DNA of 64,000 nucleotides from Thalassorhabdus alkalitolerans (GCF_042656585.1 NZ_JBHSPG010000023.1); one strand, 5' to 3'. Positions 1-8,900 are shown, counted from the first letter of the stretch. Made by a program: numbers and translations. Notes: generated from the sequence alone by a model not told the origin.

Positions 1-44
1 TCTCCACGGTTTGTTTGTTCAATTACTGTTGGAATGAGATTCAT
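1..44 (-). CDS. clpP: ClpP protease, N-terminal fragment (runs off window)
   Basis: Only the first 14 codons are inside the window; they read MNLIPTVIEQTNRG on the minus strand, the typical N-terminus of Bacillus ClpP, the serine peptidase subunit of the ClpCP/ClpXP proteases. The ATG is preceded by a strong AAGAGGAGG ribosome binding site. A promoter and CtsR-type operator lie about 135-165 bases upstream, as expected for a class III heat-shock gene. Identification rests on a short but highly characteristic sequence; the catalytic residues are outside the window. Confidence 0.88.
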   Translation of the reverse strand, partial: MNLIPTVIEQTNRG

Positions 45-177
45 AACTATTCCTCCTCTTCTCTTTTACAAACATTATAAATTGAGTTCTGACATAGGCT
101 GGTCAAAAGTGCTGTGCTGACCCTTTGTAACTTAAGTAAACCAAGCCTTTACCCATGTATGCTGTACACTTATTATC

Positions 178-208
178 ATCTTACCTTAATAGGTCAGCTA
201 AGGTCAAA
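178..208 (-). promoter_or_regulatory. clpP sigma-A promoter overlapped by CtsR operator
   Basis: Read on the minus strand there is TTGACC, an 18-base spacer and TAAGAT. On the plus strand the -35 end is covered by two direct heptads, GGTCAGC (192-198) and GGTCAAA (202-208), separated by TAA. This is the CtsR operator pattern (RGTCAAA-NAN-RGTCAAA) with two changes in one heptad. It implies CtsR repression of clpP. Confidence 0.75.
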
Positions 209-372
209 TCATTCCCCTTGTTCTAGCCTGACAGAGAAGCGATTTTTTTAGAAGCTTACAAATAAGCCTCTCAATAGGTTCTCTTTCTTTCATCAAATCC
301 CTTCCACCATCATAACCGTTTTTTTTACCCTTCAAACTACCTCGTGCTCTCGCCTTTCCCGTGCAATTCCTT

Positions 373-397
373 TATAATATAATTGAAAGCGCTTTAA
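373..397 (+). promoter_or_regulatory. -10 element and cre-like site before the amphi-Trp gene
   Basis: A consensus TATAAT (373-378) is followed at once by TGAAAGCGCTTTAA (384-397), which matches the CcpA cre pattern TGNAANCGNNNNCA except for one base. I see no good -35. A cre just after the -10 is a classic repression position, so carbon-catabolite control of the small downstream gene is plausible. A start site here would exclude translation from the GTG at 361. Confidence 0.45.
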
Positions 398-444
398 TTT
401 TTGGTTTTAATATTCTTTTACTAGTTCTATGGGGGGGTTGCATC

Positions 445-726
445 ATGTTCGGACAAGAACGGCTGGAGAAACAATTGTTGTTTAAGCACAAGGAAAAACA
501 AAGCTTGGAGGAAGCTGCTCGTTTTTTTGAGAATGTGGCAGCGAAGCTTCGGGAAAATGGAGAATGTTCCTTTATTCAAGACGATGAAGAAGTTTCCTTA
601 CGCCCGGCTAAAAATGTGACCTACGAAATAGAATATACTCAAAAAGGGAAAAAGCATTCCTTTGAGTTTGAACTAGAGTGGATAGAAGGAGATGACAGCG
701 AGGATCCGAAACTCCGCATCCGTTAG
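445..726 (+). CDS. Amphi-Trp domain protein
   Basis: A 93-residue acidic protein of the amphi-Trp family (small proteins with a conserved region ending in a hydrophobic/acidic strand with Trp). The family pattern is visible: LLFKHKEKQSLEEAARFF, a middle 'GECSFIQDDEEVSLRP' and a final 'FEFELEWIEGDD'. Molecular function is unknown; family members are typically encoded as single small genes. The frame is open back to a GTG at 361, but the ATG at 445 has a G-rich Shine-Dalgarno and lies downstream of the probable TATAAT, so I chose it. A cre-like site upstream suggests CcpA control. A hairpin terminator follows. Confidence 0.7.
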   Translation: MFGQERLEKQLLFKHKEKQSLEEAARFFENVAAKLRENGECSFIQDDEEVSLRPAKNVTYEIEYTQKGKKHSFEFELEWIEGDDSEDPKLRIR

Positions 727-753
727 CAGCTGAAAGTAATAGGAATAAGCCGG

Positions 754-790
754 CAGGGAAAAAGGCGCGTACTTTTCCCTGTTCTTCTTT
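754..790 (+). terminator. Rho-independent terminator of the amphi-Trp gene
   Basis: Stem CAGGGAAAA / TTTTCCCTG with a 10-base loop, followed by a T-rich tail (TTCTTCTTTG). Confidence 0.7.
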
Positions 791-983
791 GTTTAAAGAG
801 TAAAGGTTGTAAAGGGAAGCGGCTCTTTTTAAAAAAGATTGTCAGAAACAGAAGAAAAAAGATATTATTTAAAAGCTATTTCAATTCATAACATAATAAA
901 GTATTATAGAAGAGGAATTAATTTTAATTTTTCGACAATTATCCAGGAAATACAGACAAACTCGTTCACATAGTATTAATTTA

Positions 984-997
984 GGAAAGCGCTTTCA
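984..997 (+). promoter_or_regulatory. cre site in the sigL leader
   Basis: GGAAAGCGCTTTCA matches the CcpA cre consensus TGNAANCGNNNNCA at all fixed positions but the first, and has near-perfect dyad symmetry. It lies 30 bases before the sigL start. In B. subtilis sigL is repressed by CcpA through a roadblock at a downstream cre, so position and sequence agree with established knowledge. I could not assign a convincing -35/-10 pair. Confidence 0.7.
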
Positions 998-1027
998 TTT
1001 AAGTGCTTAGAAGGGAGGAGCTATTCT

Positions 1028-2380
1028 ATGAACTTAGAAATGGGCTTGTTCCAACAGCAGACAATGAAGCTTATGATGACGCAGGAATTAAGGCAGGCTA
1101 TATCACTGCTGCAATACTCTACGATGGAGCTGTCTGAGTATTTAGAAGAACAGGCATTAGATAACCCCCTCATCGATTTGATGGAAGCAAAAGAGAAAGA
1201 ACAGCCCAATTTGGAAATGCCTGTCCTCTGGCAGGATGACCATGAAGAGTACCATGAGAAAGAAGAGCGGGAATACACTTCCCCCTTTGATAGAATTCCC
1301 GAATCAGCAAATAAGCTGTCTGATTATGTGCAGGAAGAAATCAGACTGATGCCGTTGAGCGGTCAAAAGGAGAAACTGCTGAATTACTTAGCCAGAAACA
1401 TAGGAGAAGACGGCTATCTAAAAGCAACCTTTGAAGAGGCAGCTGAATCGTTTTCTGTTACCGAAGAAGAATATGAAGAAGGCGTAATGCTCCTGCAATC
1501 ACTGGAACCGGCAGGAATAGGTGCGAGGTCACTAAAAGAATGTCTCTTAATACAGCTTCAAAGGCTGGAGCCAAGACATAAACTGGCTGAAACCCTTGTT
1601 GAGCACCATCTCGAAAAGTTAGCTGAAAGGAAATGGAAGGATATTTCTAAGGAAACGCTCGTTTCCCTTGAGGAAATCCAGGAGGTTTATGATTTTATTC
1701 AAAAGCTGGAGCCGCGTCCAGGAGCTAATTTCGGAGGGGAGCACCCCGGCCATATCGTCCCTGATGTATTCATTGAAAAAAGAAGCGGCGGAGAATATAT
1801 GGTTATTTTAAATGATGACGGGCTTCCTCGTATCAGATTAAATAAGCATTACCGTCACCTTCTTGAAGGCAAAAGCAATGACGAAGCTTCAGACTATGCC
1901 ATGAGAAAATATAAACAGCTGATGTGGCTCTTAAAAAGCATTGATCAGCGTCAGCAGTCGCTGCGCAGTATAAGTGAAGCAATCCTTTCTTATCAGCAGG
2001 ACTTTTTTGAAAAAGGACCTTCCTATCTAAAGCCGATGACGCTGCGTGATGTCGCAGAAATGGCTGAAGTCCATGAATCTACAGTATCACGGACAACCAC
2101 TAATAAGTACATGCAGACTCCTCACGGACTGTTTGAGTTAAAATACTTTTTCACTTCTAAAATTGAAAATGGGAGTGGGGCAGAGACGTCTGCTTTTGTG
2201 ATTAAATCATTTATCCGTGAAATGGTCGAAAGGGAAGACAAGAAAAAGCCTCTATCTGACCAGAAAATGGTCGATGCCCTTAAGAGTGAGAAGGGAATTA
2301 CCATATCAAGAAGAGCAGTGGCGAAATATAGAGATGAACTTAACATCCTGTCTTCCTCCAAAAGGAAACGATATGCATAG
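1028..2380 (+). CDS. sigL: RNA polymerase sigma-54 factor (SigL/RpoN)
   Basis: 450-residue sigma-54 that directs RNA polymerase to -24/-12 promoters and needs AAA+ activators to open them. The Gln/Leu-rich activator-interacting region I is at residues 1-50 (MTQELRQAISLLQY), the core-binding region in the middle, a helix-turn-helix near 339-365 (TLRDVAEMAEVHESTVSRTT), and the RpoN box at 426-440 (ISRRAVAKYRDELNI, close to the canonical ARRTVAKYRE). Full length for the family. GGGAGGAG precedes the ATG. It sits immediately before cggR, a Bacillus arrangement, and has its own terminator. A cre site suggests CcpA control. Two probable target promoters and an activator are at 53.8-56.8 kb of this window. 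Confidence 0.96.
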   Translation: MNLEMGLFQQQTMKLMMTQELRQAISLLQYSTMELSEYLEEQALDNPLIDLMEAKEKEQPNLEMPVLWQDDHEEYHEKEEREYTSPFDRIPESANKLSDYVQEEIRLMPLSGQKEKLLNYLARNIGEDGYLKATFEEAAESFSVTEEEYEEGVMLLQSLEPAGIGARSLKECLLIQLQRLEPRHKLAETLVEHHLEKLAERKWKDISKETLVSLEEIQEVYDFIQKLEPRPGANFGGEHPGHIVPDVFIEKRSGGEYMVILNDDGLPRIRLNKHYRHLLEGKSNDEASDYAMRKYKQLMWLLKSIDQRQQSLRSISEAILSYQQDFFEKGPSYLKPMTLRDVAEMAEVHESTVSRTTTNKYMQTPHGLFELKYFFTSKIENGSGAETSAFVIKSFIREMVEREDKKKPLSDQKMVDALKSEKGITISRRAVAKYRDELNILSSSKRKRYA

Positions 2381-2410
2381 AGCTGGCTGAGAGAAGGCCG
2401 GCTTTTTTTG
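2381..2410 (+). terminator. sigL terminator
   Basis: Stem AGCTGGC / GCCGGCT (one G-U pair) starting right after the stop codon, followed by seven T. Confidence 0.85.
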
Positions 2411-2584
2411 TTTGTTGAATTGTTGAACAGGCTGGACATTTGCTCCTGCGGATCTGGATAACTCTTCACATTATCTTCAGGAAAACATATGATATAATAC
2501 CTTTTTATACCCATCTATGTTTATTGTTTTTATATAGGGGCATAATAAGCTTGAAAGTTTTTTTAAAAAGCCGAGTTTGTTTTG

Positions 2585-2613
2585 TTGCACATGGCTGGGA
2601 ATATTGATAGGAT
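2585..2613 (+). promoter_or_regulatory. cggR-gapA operon promoter
   Basis: TTGCAC, a 17-base spacer and TAGGAT; transcription would start about 30 bases before the CggR operator, matching the B. subtilis arrangement in which CggR blocks elongation/initiation just downstream. Confidence 0.6.
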
Positions 2614-2648
2614 GAAATGGAAGGAAAGTCCTTTTTTTATTAACTAAG

Positions 2649-2684
2649 TGGGACTAAATTTGTCTATGCGGGACTTTGAATGAC
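2649..2684 (+). promoter_or_regulatory. CggR operator (two direct repeats)
   Basis: The B. subtilis operator is CGGGACN6TGTCN4CGGGACN6TGTC. Here TGGGAC-N6-TGTC-N4-CGGGAC-N6-TGAC is found with exactly the same spacings and only one change in each half. It lies 24 bases before the cggR start. CggR bound here represses central glycolytic genes and is released by fructose-1,6-bisphosphate. Confidence 0.92.
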
Positions 2685-2707
2685 CCATAGGCCATCAGGT
2701 GATAAAA

Positions 2708-3739
2708 ATGAGAGAACTTGTGGAGCTGCAAAAAAAGCTGCAGCCTGACGTGTTAGACGTAATGGGACAGCGTTTCCGCATCCTTCAGTATGTGCGTTTA
2801 ATGCAGCCCGTCGGACGGAGGACGCTTGCTGCCAGCCTGGAGCTGTCTGAACGTGTACTTCGCGGCGAGGTTACTTTCTTAAAGGAACAGGGCCTGCTTT
2901 CTGTGACAGCCGCGGGCATGACGCTGACAGAAGAAGGGCACACTCTTTTAGAAGGTTTAGAAGAGATGATAAAAGAGGCCTTTGGACTGGCTTCTTTAGA
3001 AGAGCAGGTATCTACGATCCTCTCCGTGCCTAAAGTAATTGTAGTGTCAGGGAATAGTGACCGGCATTCGTGGGTAAAGAAGGAAATGGGCAGAGCATGC
3101 ATTCAACAAATGAAGGCTCATCTTACACCAGATGATGTCGTAGCCGTAGCAGGAGGAACGACTTTGGCTTCGGTGGCAGAAATGATGACGCCTGATCCCC
3201 GTCTTACATCTGTTACATTTGTTCCAGCGAGAGGCGGATTAGGTGAAAAGGTCGAGATTCAGTCAAGCACAATAAGCTCAGTCATGGGCATGAAAGCCGA
3301 AGCAAATTACCGACTTCTTCATGTGCCTGACCAATTGAGTGAGGAAGCGCATGACAGCCTGGCTCATGAACCAGAGATTAAAGAGTTACTGGCTCTTATT
3401 CGTTCAGCTCGTGTCGTGTTACATGGTATCGGGGAAGGAAAAACGATGGCCCAAAGAAGAAAGGCCAAGCCTGGTATCATGAAGGAATTAGAAAAGAAAG
3501 AAGCAGTGGCTGAGGCATTTGGCTATTATTTCGATCGAAATGGCAATATTGTTCATAAGGAAAGAACGATTGGACTTCAGCTCGATGATTTAAATACTAA
3601 CCAGAAAGTCATTAGTATTGCAGGCGGGGCTTCTAAAGGTGAAGCAATTTGGGCATATATGAGATATAGGCCAAGCGACATTTTGATTACAGATGAAAGT
3701 GCCGCCCAGGCTGTCATTGATCATGAGCCGCCAAAGTAA
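2708..3739 (+). CDS. cggR: Central glycolytic genes regulator CggR
   Basis: 343-residue SorC/DeoR-type repressor. The N-terminal winged helix (GRRTLAASLELSERVLRGEV, about residues 35-55) binds the upstream operator; the remaining two thirds is the sugar-phosphate sensor domain that binds fructose-1,6-bisphosphate. The ATG at 2708 gives MRELVELQKKLQPDVL, aligning with the known B. subtilis N-terminus, and has AGGTGA at good distance; a GTG nine bases earlier is in frame but less likely. It is the first gene of the glycolytic cluster and is autoregulated through the operator just upstream. 92 bases separate it from gapA. Confidence 0.95.
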   Translation: MRELVELQKKLQPDVLDVMGQRFRILQYVRLMQPVGRRTLAASLELSERVLRGEVTFLKEQGLLSVTAAGMTLTEEGHTLLEGLEEMIKEAFGLASLEEQVSTILSVPKVIVVSGNSDRHSWVKKEMGRACIQQMKAHLTPDDVVAVAGGTTLASVAEMMTPDPRLTSVTFVPARGGLGEKVEIQSSTISSVMGMKAEANYRLLHVPDQLSEEAHDSLAHEPEIKELLALIRSARVVLHGIGEGKTMAQRRKAKPGIMKELEKKEAVAEAFGYYFDRNGNIVHKERTIGLQLDDLNTNQKVISIAGGASKGEAIWAYMRYRPSDILITDESAAQAVIDHEPPK

Positions 3740-3831
3740 TTGGTAAAAACACTGTGTTTTCTTACATTTGCAGAGAGAGAAAACCAGGTTTATATATTAA
3801 AGCTTTACTTTATTAAGGGAGGAATTTACAA

Positions 3832-4836
3832 ATGGCAACTAAAGTAGGAATTAATGGTTTTGGACGAATTGGACGTCTAGTATTTCGTGCATCTTTAAAT
3901 AACGACGAGATCGAAGTGGTAGCAATTAATGACCTTACAGATGCAAATATGCTTGCCCATCTTCTTAAATACGACTCTGTACATGGCAGACTAGAAGAAA
4001 AAGTAGAAGTGAACGGAGATAACCTGGTTGTTGGCGGGAAAGAAATCCGTGTTACGGCAGAAAGAGATCCTGCACAAATCGGCTGGGGAGACCTTGGTGT
4101 TGAGTACGTTGTAGAATCCACTGGGCGTTTTGTTGCTCGTGACGACGCTGCCAAGCACTTGGAAGCAGGAGCGAAAAAGGTTGTTATCTCTGCACCAGGT
4201 AAAGATGTGGACGGAACATTTGTTATGGGAGTTAACGAACAAGATTATGACGCTTCTACTCACGATGTTATCTCAAATGCATCTTGCACAACAAACTGCA
4301 TTGCGCCTTTCGTAAAAGTACTAAACGACAAGTTTGGCATTAAGCGGGGAATGATGACAACCGTTCACTCCTATACAAATGATCAGCAAATCCTTGATCT
4401 TCCCCATAAGGATTATCGCCGCGCCCGTGCAGCAGCAGAAAACATCATTCCAACTTCTACTGGTGCAGCAAAAGCGGTTGCTCTTGTTCTTCCTGAGCTT
4501 GAAGGTAAGCTAAATGGCGGAGCGATGCGTGTGCCAACGCCAAACGTTTCCCTTGTTGACCTTGTAGCTGAGCTGGACAAGAACGTAACAGCAGATGAAC
4601 TAAACGAAGCATTTAAAGAAGCTGCAGAAGGAAACTTAAATGGAATCCTTGGATACAGTGAAGAGCCTCTTGTATCCAGCGATTACAACGGTGACAGCCA
4701 CTCTTCCACAGTAGATGCTCTTTCTACCATGGTAATGGAAGATAACATGGTAAAAGTTATTTCCTGGTACGACAATGAGTATGGCTATTCTAACCGTGTA
4801 GTTGACCTTGTTGCTTACATGGCTAAACAACAATAA
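3832..4836 (+). CDS. gapA: Glyceraldehyde-3-phosphate dehydrogenase, glycolytic
   Basis: 334 residues, full length. It oxidises glyceraldehyde-3-phosphate to 1,3-bisphosphoglycerate with NAD+. The Rossmann motif INGFGRIGR is at the N-terminus and the active-site motif SNASCTTNC near residue 150 carries the catalytic Cys; INDLTD after the second strand has the Asp that favours NAD, consistent with the glycolytic rather than the gluconeogenic enzyme. RBS GGGAGGAA. It follows cggR in the same unit and is expected to be the most CggR-sensitive gene. A long gap with a stem-loop separates it from pgk. Confidence 0.97.
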   Translation: MATKVGINGFGRIGRLVFRASLNNDEIEVVAINDLTDANMLAHLLKYDSVHGRLEEKVEVNGDNLVVGGKEIRVTAERDPAQIGWGDLGVEYVVESTGRFVARDDAAKHLEAGAKKVVISAPGKDVDGTFVMGVNEQDYDASTHDVISNASCTTNCIAPFVKVLNDKFGIKRGMMTTVHSYTNDQQILDLPHKDYRRARAAAENIIPTSTGAAKAVALVLPELEGKLNGGAMRVPTPNVSLVDLVAELDKNVTADELNEAFKEAAEGNLNGILGYSEEPLVSSDYNGDSHSSTVDALSTMVMEDNMVKVISWYDNEYGYSNRVVDLVAYMAKQQ

Positions 4837-5273
4837 TAAATTGCAGGTAGCGAAAGAGGGGGAGAAGAATTAGGTTTCTGCTTCCCCTTTTCCCTGCGTA
4901 AAAGAAAGCTTTATATGCCTTCTTATAGAGAAAAGCAGCAGGCCGGGAACATCTTTTCCTGCACTACTGGAAAAGAAGAGGTTAGGCAGGTACAAGCCTT
5001 GTGAACTCAGACAGGCGATCCTTTTGCCGAAAGGAAGGGAAAAAGCTTGAGAACAGCCGCCGCTCCCGGTCTGCAAAAAACTGATCAAAAGCTCAAAACG
5101 CGCCTTTTACAGAGCAAAAAAGAAGAAATTTGGGAACCTTTGACGATAAGGGCAAAGGTAAGTTTTGTTTCTGGCATTTATGTGGTATCTTCAATCATGT
5201 GGCAATATGCAATAACAGGAAAAAAAGAATGCCCGATTTATTATTTACTTCTGCCGGAAGAGGAGGATGAGCG
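4837..5273 (+). other. Long gapA-pgk intergenic region with stem-loop
   Basis: 437 bases with no gene I can support. Just after gapA, positions 4843-4897 can fold into a long imperfect hairpin (GCAGG with CCTGC outside, AAAGAGGGG with CCCCTTTT inside) followed by few T, so it is a weak terminator or an mRNA-processing/stability element. A reading frame from 5047 overlaps the pgk start but has no ribosome binding site. Possible weak promoter elements before pgk (TTTTGT-N17-TATCTT near 5165-5195) are not convincing. Confidence 0.45.
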
Positions 5274-6458
5274 ATGAACAAAAAGTCAATTCGTGATATT
5301 GATGTAAAAGGAAAAACAGTATTTTGCCGTGTTGATTTAAATGTGCCGATGAATGAGGGACTCGTCACTGATGACACTCGGATCCGTGCTGTCTTGCCTA
5401 CCCTTGAATACTTAACAGAAAGAGGGGCAAAAGTGATCCTGGGAAGCCATTTGGGCCGCCCGAAAGGCGAAGTGGTCGAAGAACTCCGCCTGGGACCTGT
5501 TGCTGCCCGTCTTTCCGAGCTCACTCAAAGAAATGTCCAGAAGGTCGATGAAGTGTATGGAGACCGAGTAAAACAAGCTGTATCCCAAATGATTGACGGT
5601 GAAGTGCTGCTCCTTGAAAATCTTCGTTTTGAACCAGGGGAAGAAAAAAACGATGAGGAGCTGGCGAAAAAGTTAGCCGAGCCTGCAGATGTGTATGTAA
5701 ACGACGCCTTTGGAGCTGCTCATAGAGCACATGCTTCTACAGAAGGGGTCGCTCATCACCTTCCAGCAGTAGCGGGACTGCTTATGGAAAAAGAACTTCA
5801 GGTGCTTGGCCAGGCTCTTTCAGAGCCAGACCGTCCGTTTACTGCCATTATCGGCGGAGCTAAAGTAAAAGATAAAATAGGTGTAATTGACAATCTTCTT
5901 GATAAAGTAGATAACCTGATTATTGGCGGTGGTCTTGCTTATACGTTTGTGAAAGCCCAGGGCCATGAAATCGGAAAATCCCTTCTTGAAGAAGATAAAA
6001 TTGACCTTGCCAGGGACTTTATGAAAAAAGCAGAAGACAAAGGTGTTAATTTTTACATGCCTGAAGACGTTATTGTAGCCGATGACTTTGCAGAAGACGC
6101 GAATACCGAGGTTGTCAGTATCGACAATATCCCATCTGACTGGGAAGCTCTGGATATCGGGCCAAAGACGATTGAAAAGTACAAAGGTGTTATTCAGGAC
6201 TCCAAGCTAGCCATCTGGAATGGCCCTATGGGAGTGTTTGAGTTTGCGGCGTTTGCAAGTGGGACAAGGAGTGTAGCTGAAGCTCTCGCTGAGTCCTCTG
6301 AAACGTATTCTGTAATCGGCGGCGGCGATTCTGCGGCAGCTGTAGAGAAGTTTGAACTGGCAGATAGAATGAGCCACATCTCAACGGGTGGTGGCGCATC
6401 CCTGGAGTTTATGGAAGGAAAAGATCTTCCTGGCGTTGTAGCGTTAAATGATAAGTAG
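5274..6458 (+). CDS. pgk: Phosphoglycerate kinase
   Basis: 394 residues. It transfers phosphate from 1,3-bisphosphoglycerate to ADP. Visible family signatures are VFCRVDLNVPM near the N-terminus, GSHLGRPKG, the hinge region DKIGVIDNLLDKVDNLIIGGGLAYTF (quoted in part), and the C-terminal nucleotide-binding Gly-rich segment SVIGGGDSAAA followed by HISTGGGASLEF. GAGGAGGATG lies just before the ATG. Third gene of the glycolytic cluster; the 437-base gap upstream means a private promoter or processed mRNA is possible. Confidence 0.97.
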   Translation: MNKKSIRDIDVKGKTVFCRVDLNVPMNEGLVTDDTRIRAVLPTLEYLTERGAKVILGSHLGRPKGEVVEELRLGPVAARLSELTQRNVQKVDEVYGDRVKQAVSQMIDGEVLLLENLRFEPGEEKNDEELAKKLAEPADVYVNDAFGAAHRAHASTEGVAHHLPAVAGLLMEKELQVLGQALSEPDRPFTAIIGGAKVKDKIGVIDNLLDKVDNLIIGGGLAYTFVKAQGHEIGKSLLEEDKIDLARDFMKKAEDKGVNFYMPEDVIVADDFAEDANTEVVSIDNIPSDWEALDIGPKTIEKYKGVIQDSKLAIWNGPMGVFEFAAFASGTRSVAEALAESSETYSVIGGGDSAAAVEKFELADRMSHISTGGGASLEFMEGKDLPGVVALNDK

Positions 6459-6609
6459 ACAGCACTCCTGAGGTGTCAGGTGTCCTGAAGGCGGTACAGG
6501 AAAAGGAGAATGTTTCTGGGTGCTTACCGTTTATTCTTCTGATCCGCACCTTTAGGAAGGGATCTCAGCCAAAGGAAGCTGTAAACGATAATTTTTGCGG
6601 GGTGAAATC

Positions 6610-7368
6610 GTGAGAAAACCGATTATTGCAGGAAACTGGAAAATGAATAAGACTCACGGAGAAGCGGTCTCTTTTATTGAAGAGGTAAAGAACCAGGTTC
6701 CTTCTAAAGAAGAAGTAGAATCTGTCGTGTGTGCTCCTGCGTTGTTTCTTAAAGATATGAATGATGAAGCCAAAGGCAGCGAAGTAGCTGTAGGGGCTCA
6801 AAACATGCATTTTGAAGAGAATGGTGCTTTTACAGGGGAAATCAGCCCGGCAGCTCTTGCTGACCTGGAAATTCCTTATGTTATTATCGGCCATTCTGAA
6901 CGTCGTGATATGTTCAATGAAACAGACGAATCCGTAAATAAAAAGCTTCATGCTGCATTTGCTCATGGTATCACACCAATTATGTGCTGCGGTGAAACAG
7001 ATGAAGAACGTGAAGCGGGGAAGACAGAAGAGGTTGTAACGGCTCAGGTTGAAAAAGGATTTGAAGGGCTTTCTGAAGACCAGGCAATGAAAGTAGTCAT
7101 TGCATACGAGCCGATCTGGGCCATTGGAACAGGGAAATCTTCCTCAGCAGAGGATGCAAATGAAACGTGCGGAATTATCCGCCGCTACCTTTTGGATATG
7201 TACGGTCAAGAAGTAGCTGAAGCTGTCCGTATTCAGTATGGCGGAAGCGTGAAGCCTGAAAACATTGAAGGTTATATGGCTCAAGAACACATTGACGGAG
7301 CCCTTGTCGGCGGTGGAAGCCTGAAAACAGATTCCTTTGTGAAGCTGGTGGAGGCTGGAAAGCAATGA
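6610..7368 (+). CDS. tpiA: Triosephosphate isomerase
   Basis: 252 residues. It interconverts dihydroxyacetone phosphate and glyceraldehyde-3-phosphate. Catalytic segments are all present: NWKMNK (Lys), IIGHSERR (His) and AYEPIWAIGTG (Glu), plus the phosphate loop YGGSVKPEN and ALVGGGSL. I chose the GTG at 6610 because it gives the normal MRKPIIAGNWK start and has GGGGTGA in front; a TTG five codons earlier lacks this. It overlaps gpmI by 4 bases (ATGA), so the two are translationally coupled. The 151-base gap after pgk contains overlapping CCTGA/TCAGG repeats that could form alternative small hairpins. Confidence 0.97.
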   Translation: MRKPIIAGNWKMNKTHGEAVSFIEEVKNQVPSKEEVESVVCAPALFLKDMNDEAKGSEVAVGAQNMHFEENGAFTGEISPAALADLEIPYVIIGHSERRDMFNETDESVNKKLHAAFAHGITPIMCCGETDEEREAGKTEEVVTAQVEKGFEGLSEDQAMKVVIAYEPIWAIGTGKSSSAEDANETCGIIRRYLLDMYGQEVAEAVRIQYGGSVKPENIEGYMAQEHIDGALVGGGSLKTDSFVKLVEAGKQ

Positions 7369-8900
7369 GCAAGTCACCAGTAGCATTAATTATTCTAGAT
7401 GGATACGGCATGCGTGAAGAGAGCTTCGGGAATGCTGTTGCCCAAGCCGACACTCCTAATTTTGACCGCTACTGGAGCCAATTTCCCCATACAACATTAG
7501 AGGCAAAAGGGGAAGCTGTCGGGCTCCCTGAAGGACAAATGGGAAATTCAGAGGTAGGACACCTGAATATTGGGGCCGGCCGCCCTGTCTACCAAAGCTT
7601 GTCTCTTATTAACAGAGGAATTAAGGATCGCAGCTTTTACGAAAATGAAACATTTCTCGGTGCTATTGAGAATGCAAAAAAGAATGACAGCCAGCTTCAT
7701 ATTTTTGGGCTGCTTTCTGATGGAGGAGTGCATGGCCATTACGACCATTTAATTGCTCTTCTTGATCTTGCCAAGGAGCATAATGTAGACAAGGTGTTTG
7801 TTCACGCCTTTCTTGATGGCCGGGATGTGGAACAAAAAAGCGCGAAAACCTATCTTATTCAGCTTCAGGCGAAGATGAATGAGAGAAGCTCGGGACGCCT
7901 GGCTTCTCTTCACGGCCGCTATTATGCGATGGATCGGGACCGCCGCTGGGAGCGGGTTGAAAAATCATACCGTGCCCTTGTTTACGGGGAAGGTCCGACC
8001 CATGGAGATGCCCTTAAGGTCGTTGATGACTCCTATGAAAACGAAGTATGGGATGAGTTTCTTATTCCAACGGTACTCACTGAAGAAGACGGTTCGCCGA
8101 TTGCGACGGTGAAGGATAAGGACAGTGTGATTTTTATGAATTTCCGTCCGGACCGTGCGACTCAGCTCTCACAGGTCTTTACCAGCGAGGAGTTTGAAGA
8201 GTTTGATCGTGGTGAGAAATTTCCAGAAGACATTCACTTTGTAACGATGACCCAATATAGTGATTCTCTTAAAAACTGCAAAGTGGCTTATCCTCCTCAG
8301 GAGCTTAAGAATACTCTTGGTGAAGTAGTTTCAAAAGCTGGGCTGAAACAGCTTCGCATTGCAGAGACAGAGAAATATCCCCACGTCACCTTTTTCTTCA
8401 GCGGAGGACAAGAGGATGAATTTGAAAATGAAAAGCGTATTTTAATTGATTCACCAAAGGTTCCAACGTATGACTTGCAGCCGGAAATGAGCGCCTACGA
8501 AGTCACCGATGCCCTTCTTGAGGAAATTAAGAATGACGAGCATGACGTGATCATCCTGAACTTTGCCAATCCTGATATGGTTGGCCATTCAGGGATGCTG
8601 AAGCCGACAATTAAAGCAGTTGAGGCAGTAGACGAATGTCTGGGGAAAATCGTTGATCTGATTATTGAAAAGGGCGGGTCTGCGGTAATTACAGCCGACC
8701 ATGGGAATGCTGATGAAGTGCTGACAAAGACTGGAGAAGCAATGACAGCCCATACCACACGTCCTGTGCCGGTTATTGTGACGAAGGAAGGTCTTGAGCT
8801 TCGTGACGGAGGGATTCTTGCCGATCTCTCGCCGACGATTCTCAAGTTGTTAAATATAGAACAGCCTTCAGACATGACAGGGAAATCACTGATTAAATAA
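7365..8900 (+). CDS. gpmI: 2,3-bisphosphoglycerate-independent phosphoglycerate mutase
   Basis: 511 residues, an Mn2+-dependent alkaline-phosphatase-superfamily mutase converting 3-phosphoglycerate to 2-phosphoglycerate. The phosphoserine motif is in GQMGNSEVGHLNIGAGR (near residue 62), metal-binding segments include the N-terminal ILDGYG and the C-terminal TADHGNADE, and the DRDRRWERV segment is typical. The start overlaps the tpiA stop. In Bacillus this enzyme is sensitive to pH through Mn2+ binding and is used in spore metabolism; that is family knowledge. Confidence 0.97.
   Translation: MSKSPVALIILDGYGMREESFGNAVAQADTPNFDRYWSQFPHTTLEAKGEAVGLPEGQMGNSEVGHLNIGAGRPVYQSLSLINRGIKDRSFYENETFLGAIENAKKNDSQLHIFGLLSDGGVHGHYDHLIALLDLAKEHNVDKVFVHAFLDGRDVEQKSAKTYLIQLQAKMNERSSGRLASLHGRYYAMDRDRRWERVEKSYRALVYGEGPTHGDALKVVDDSYENEVWDEFLIPTVLTEEDGSPIATVKDKDSVIFMNFRPDRATQLSQVFTSEEFEEFDRGEKFPEDIHFVTMTQYSDSLKNCKVAYPPQELKNTLGEVVSKAGLKQLRIAETEKYPHVTFFFSGGQEDEFENEKRILIDSPKVPTYDLQPEMSAYEVTDALLEEIKNDEHDVIILNFANPDMVGHSGMLKPTIKAVEAVDECLGKIVDLIIEKGGSAVITADHGNADEVLTKTGEAMTAHTTRPVPVIVTKEGLELRDGGILADLSPTILKLLNIEQPSDMTGKSLIK

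Noticed and set aside
101..122. Second CtsR-like signal, GGTCA...TGACC inverted repeat near clpP
   Set aside because: CtsR sites are direct heptads with NAN spacing; this one is inverted with a 12-base gap.
5047..5277. 76-codon reading frame before pgk
   Set aside because: No ribosome binding site, overlaps the pgk start and its leader, and no protein-like pattern.
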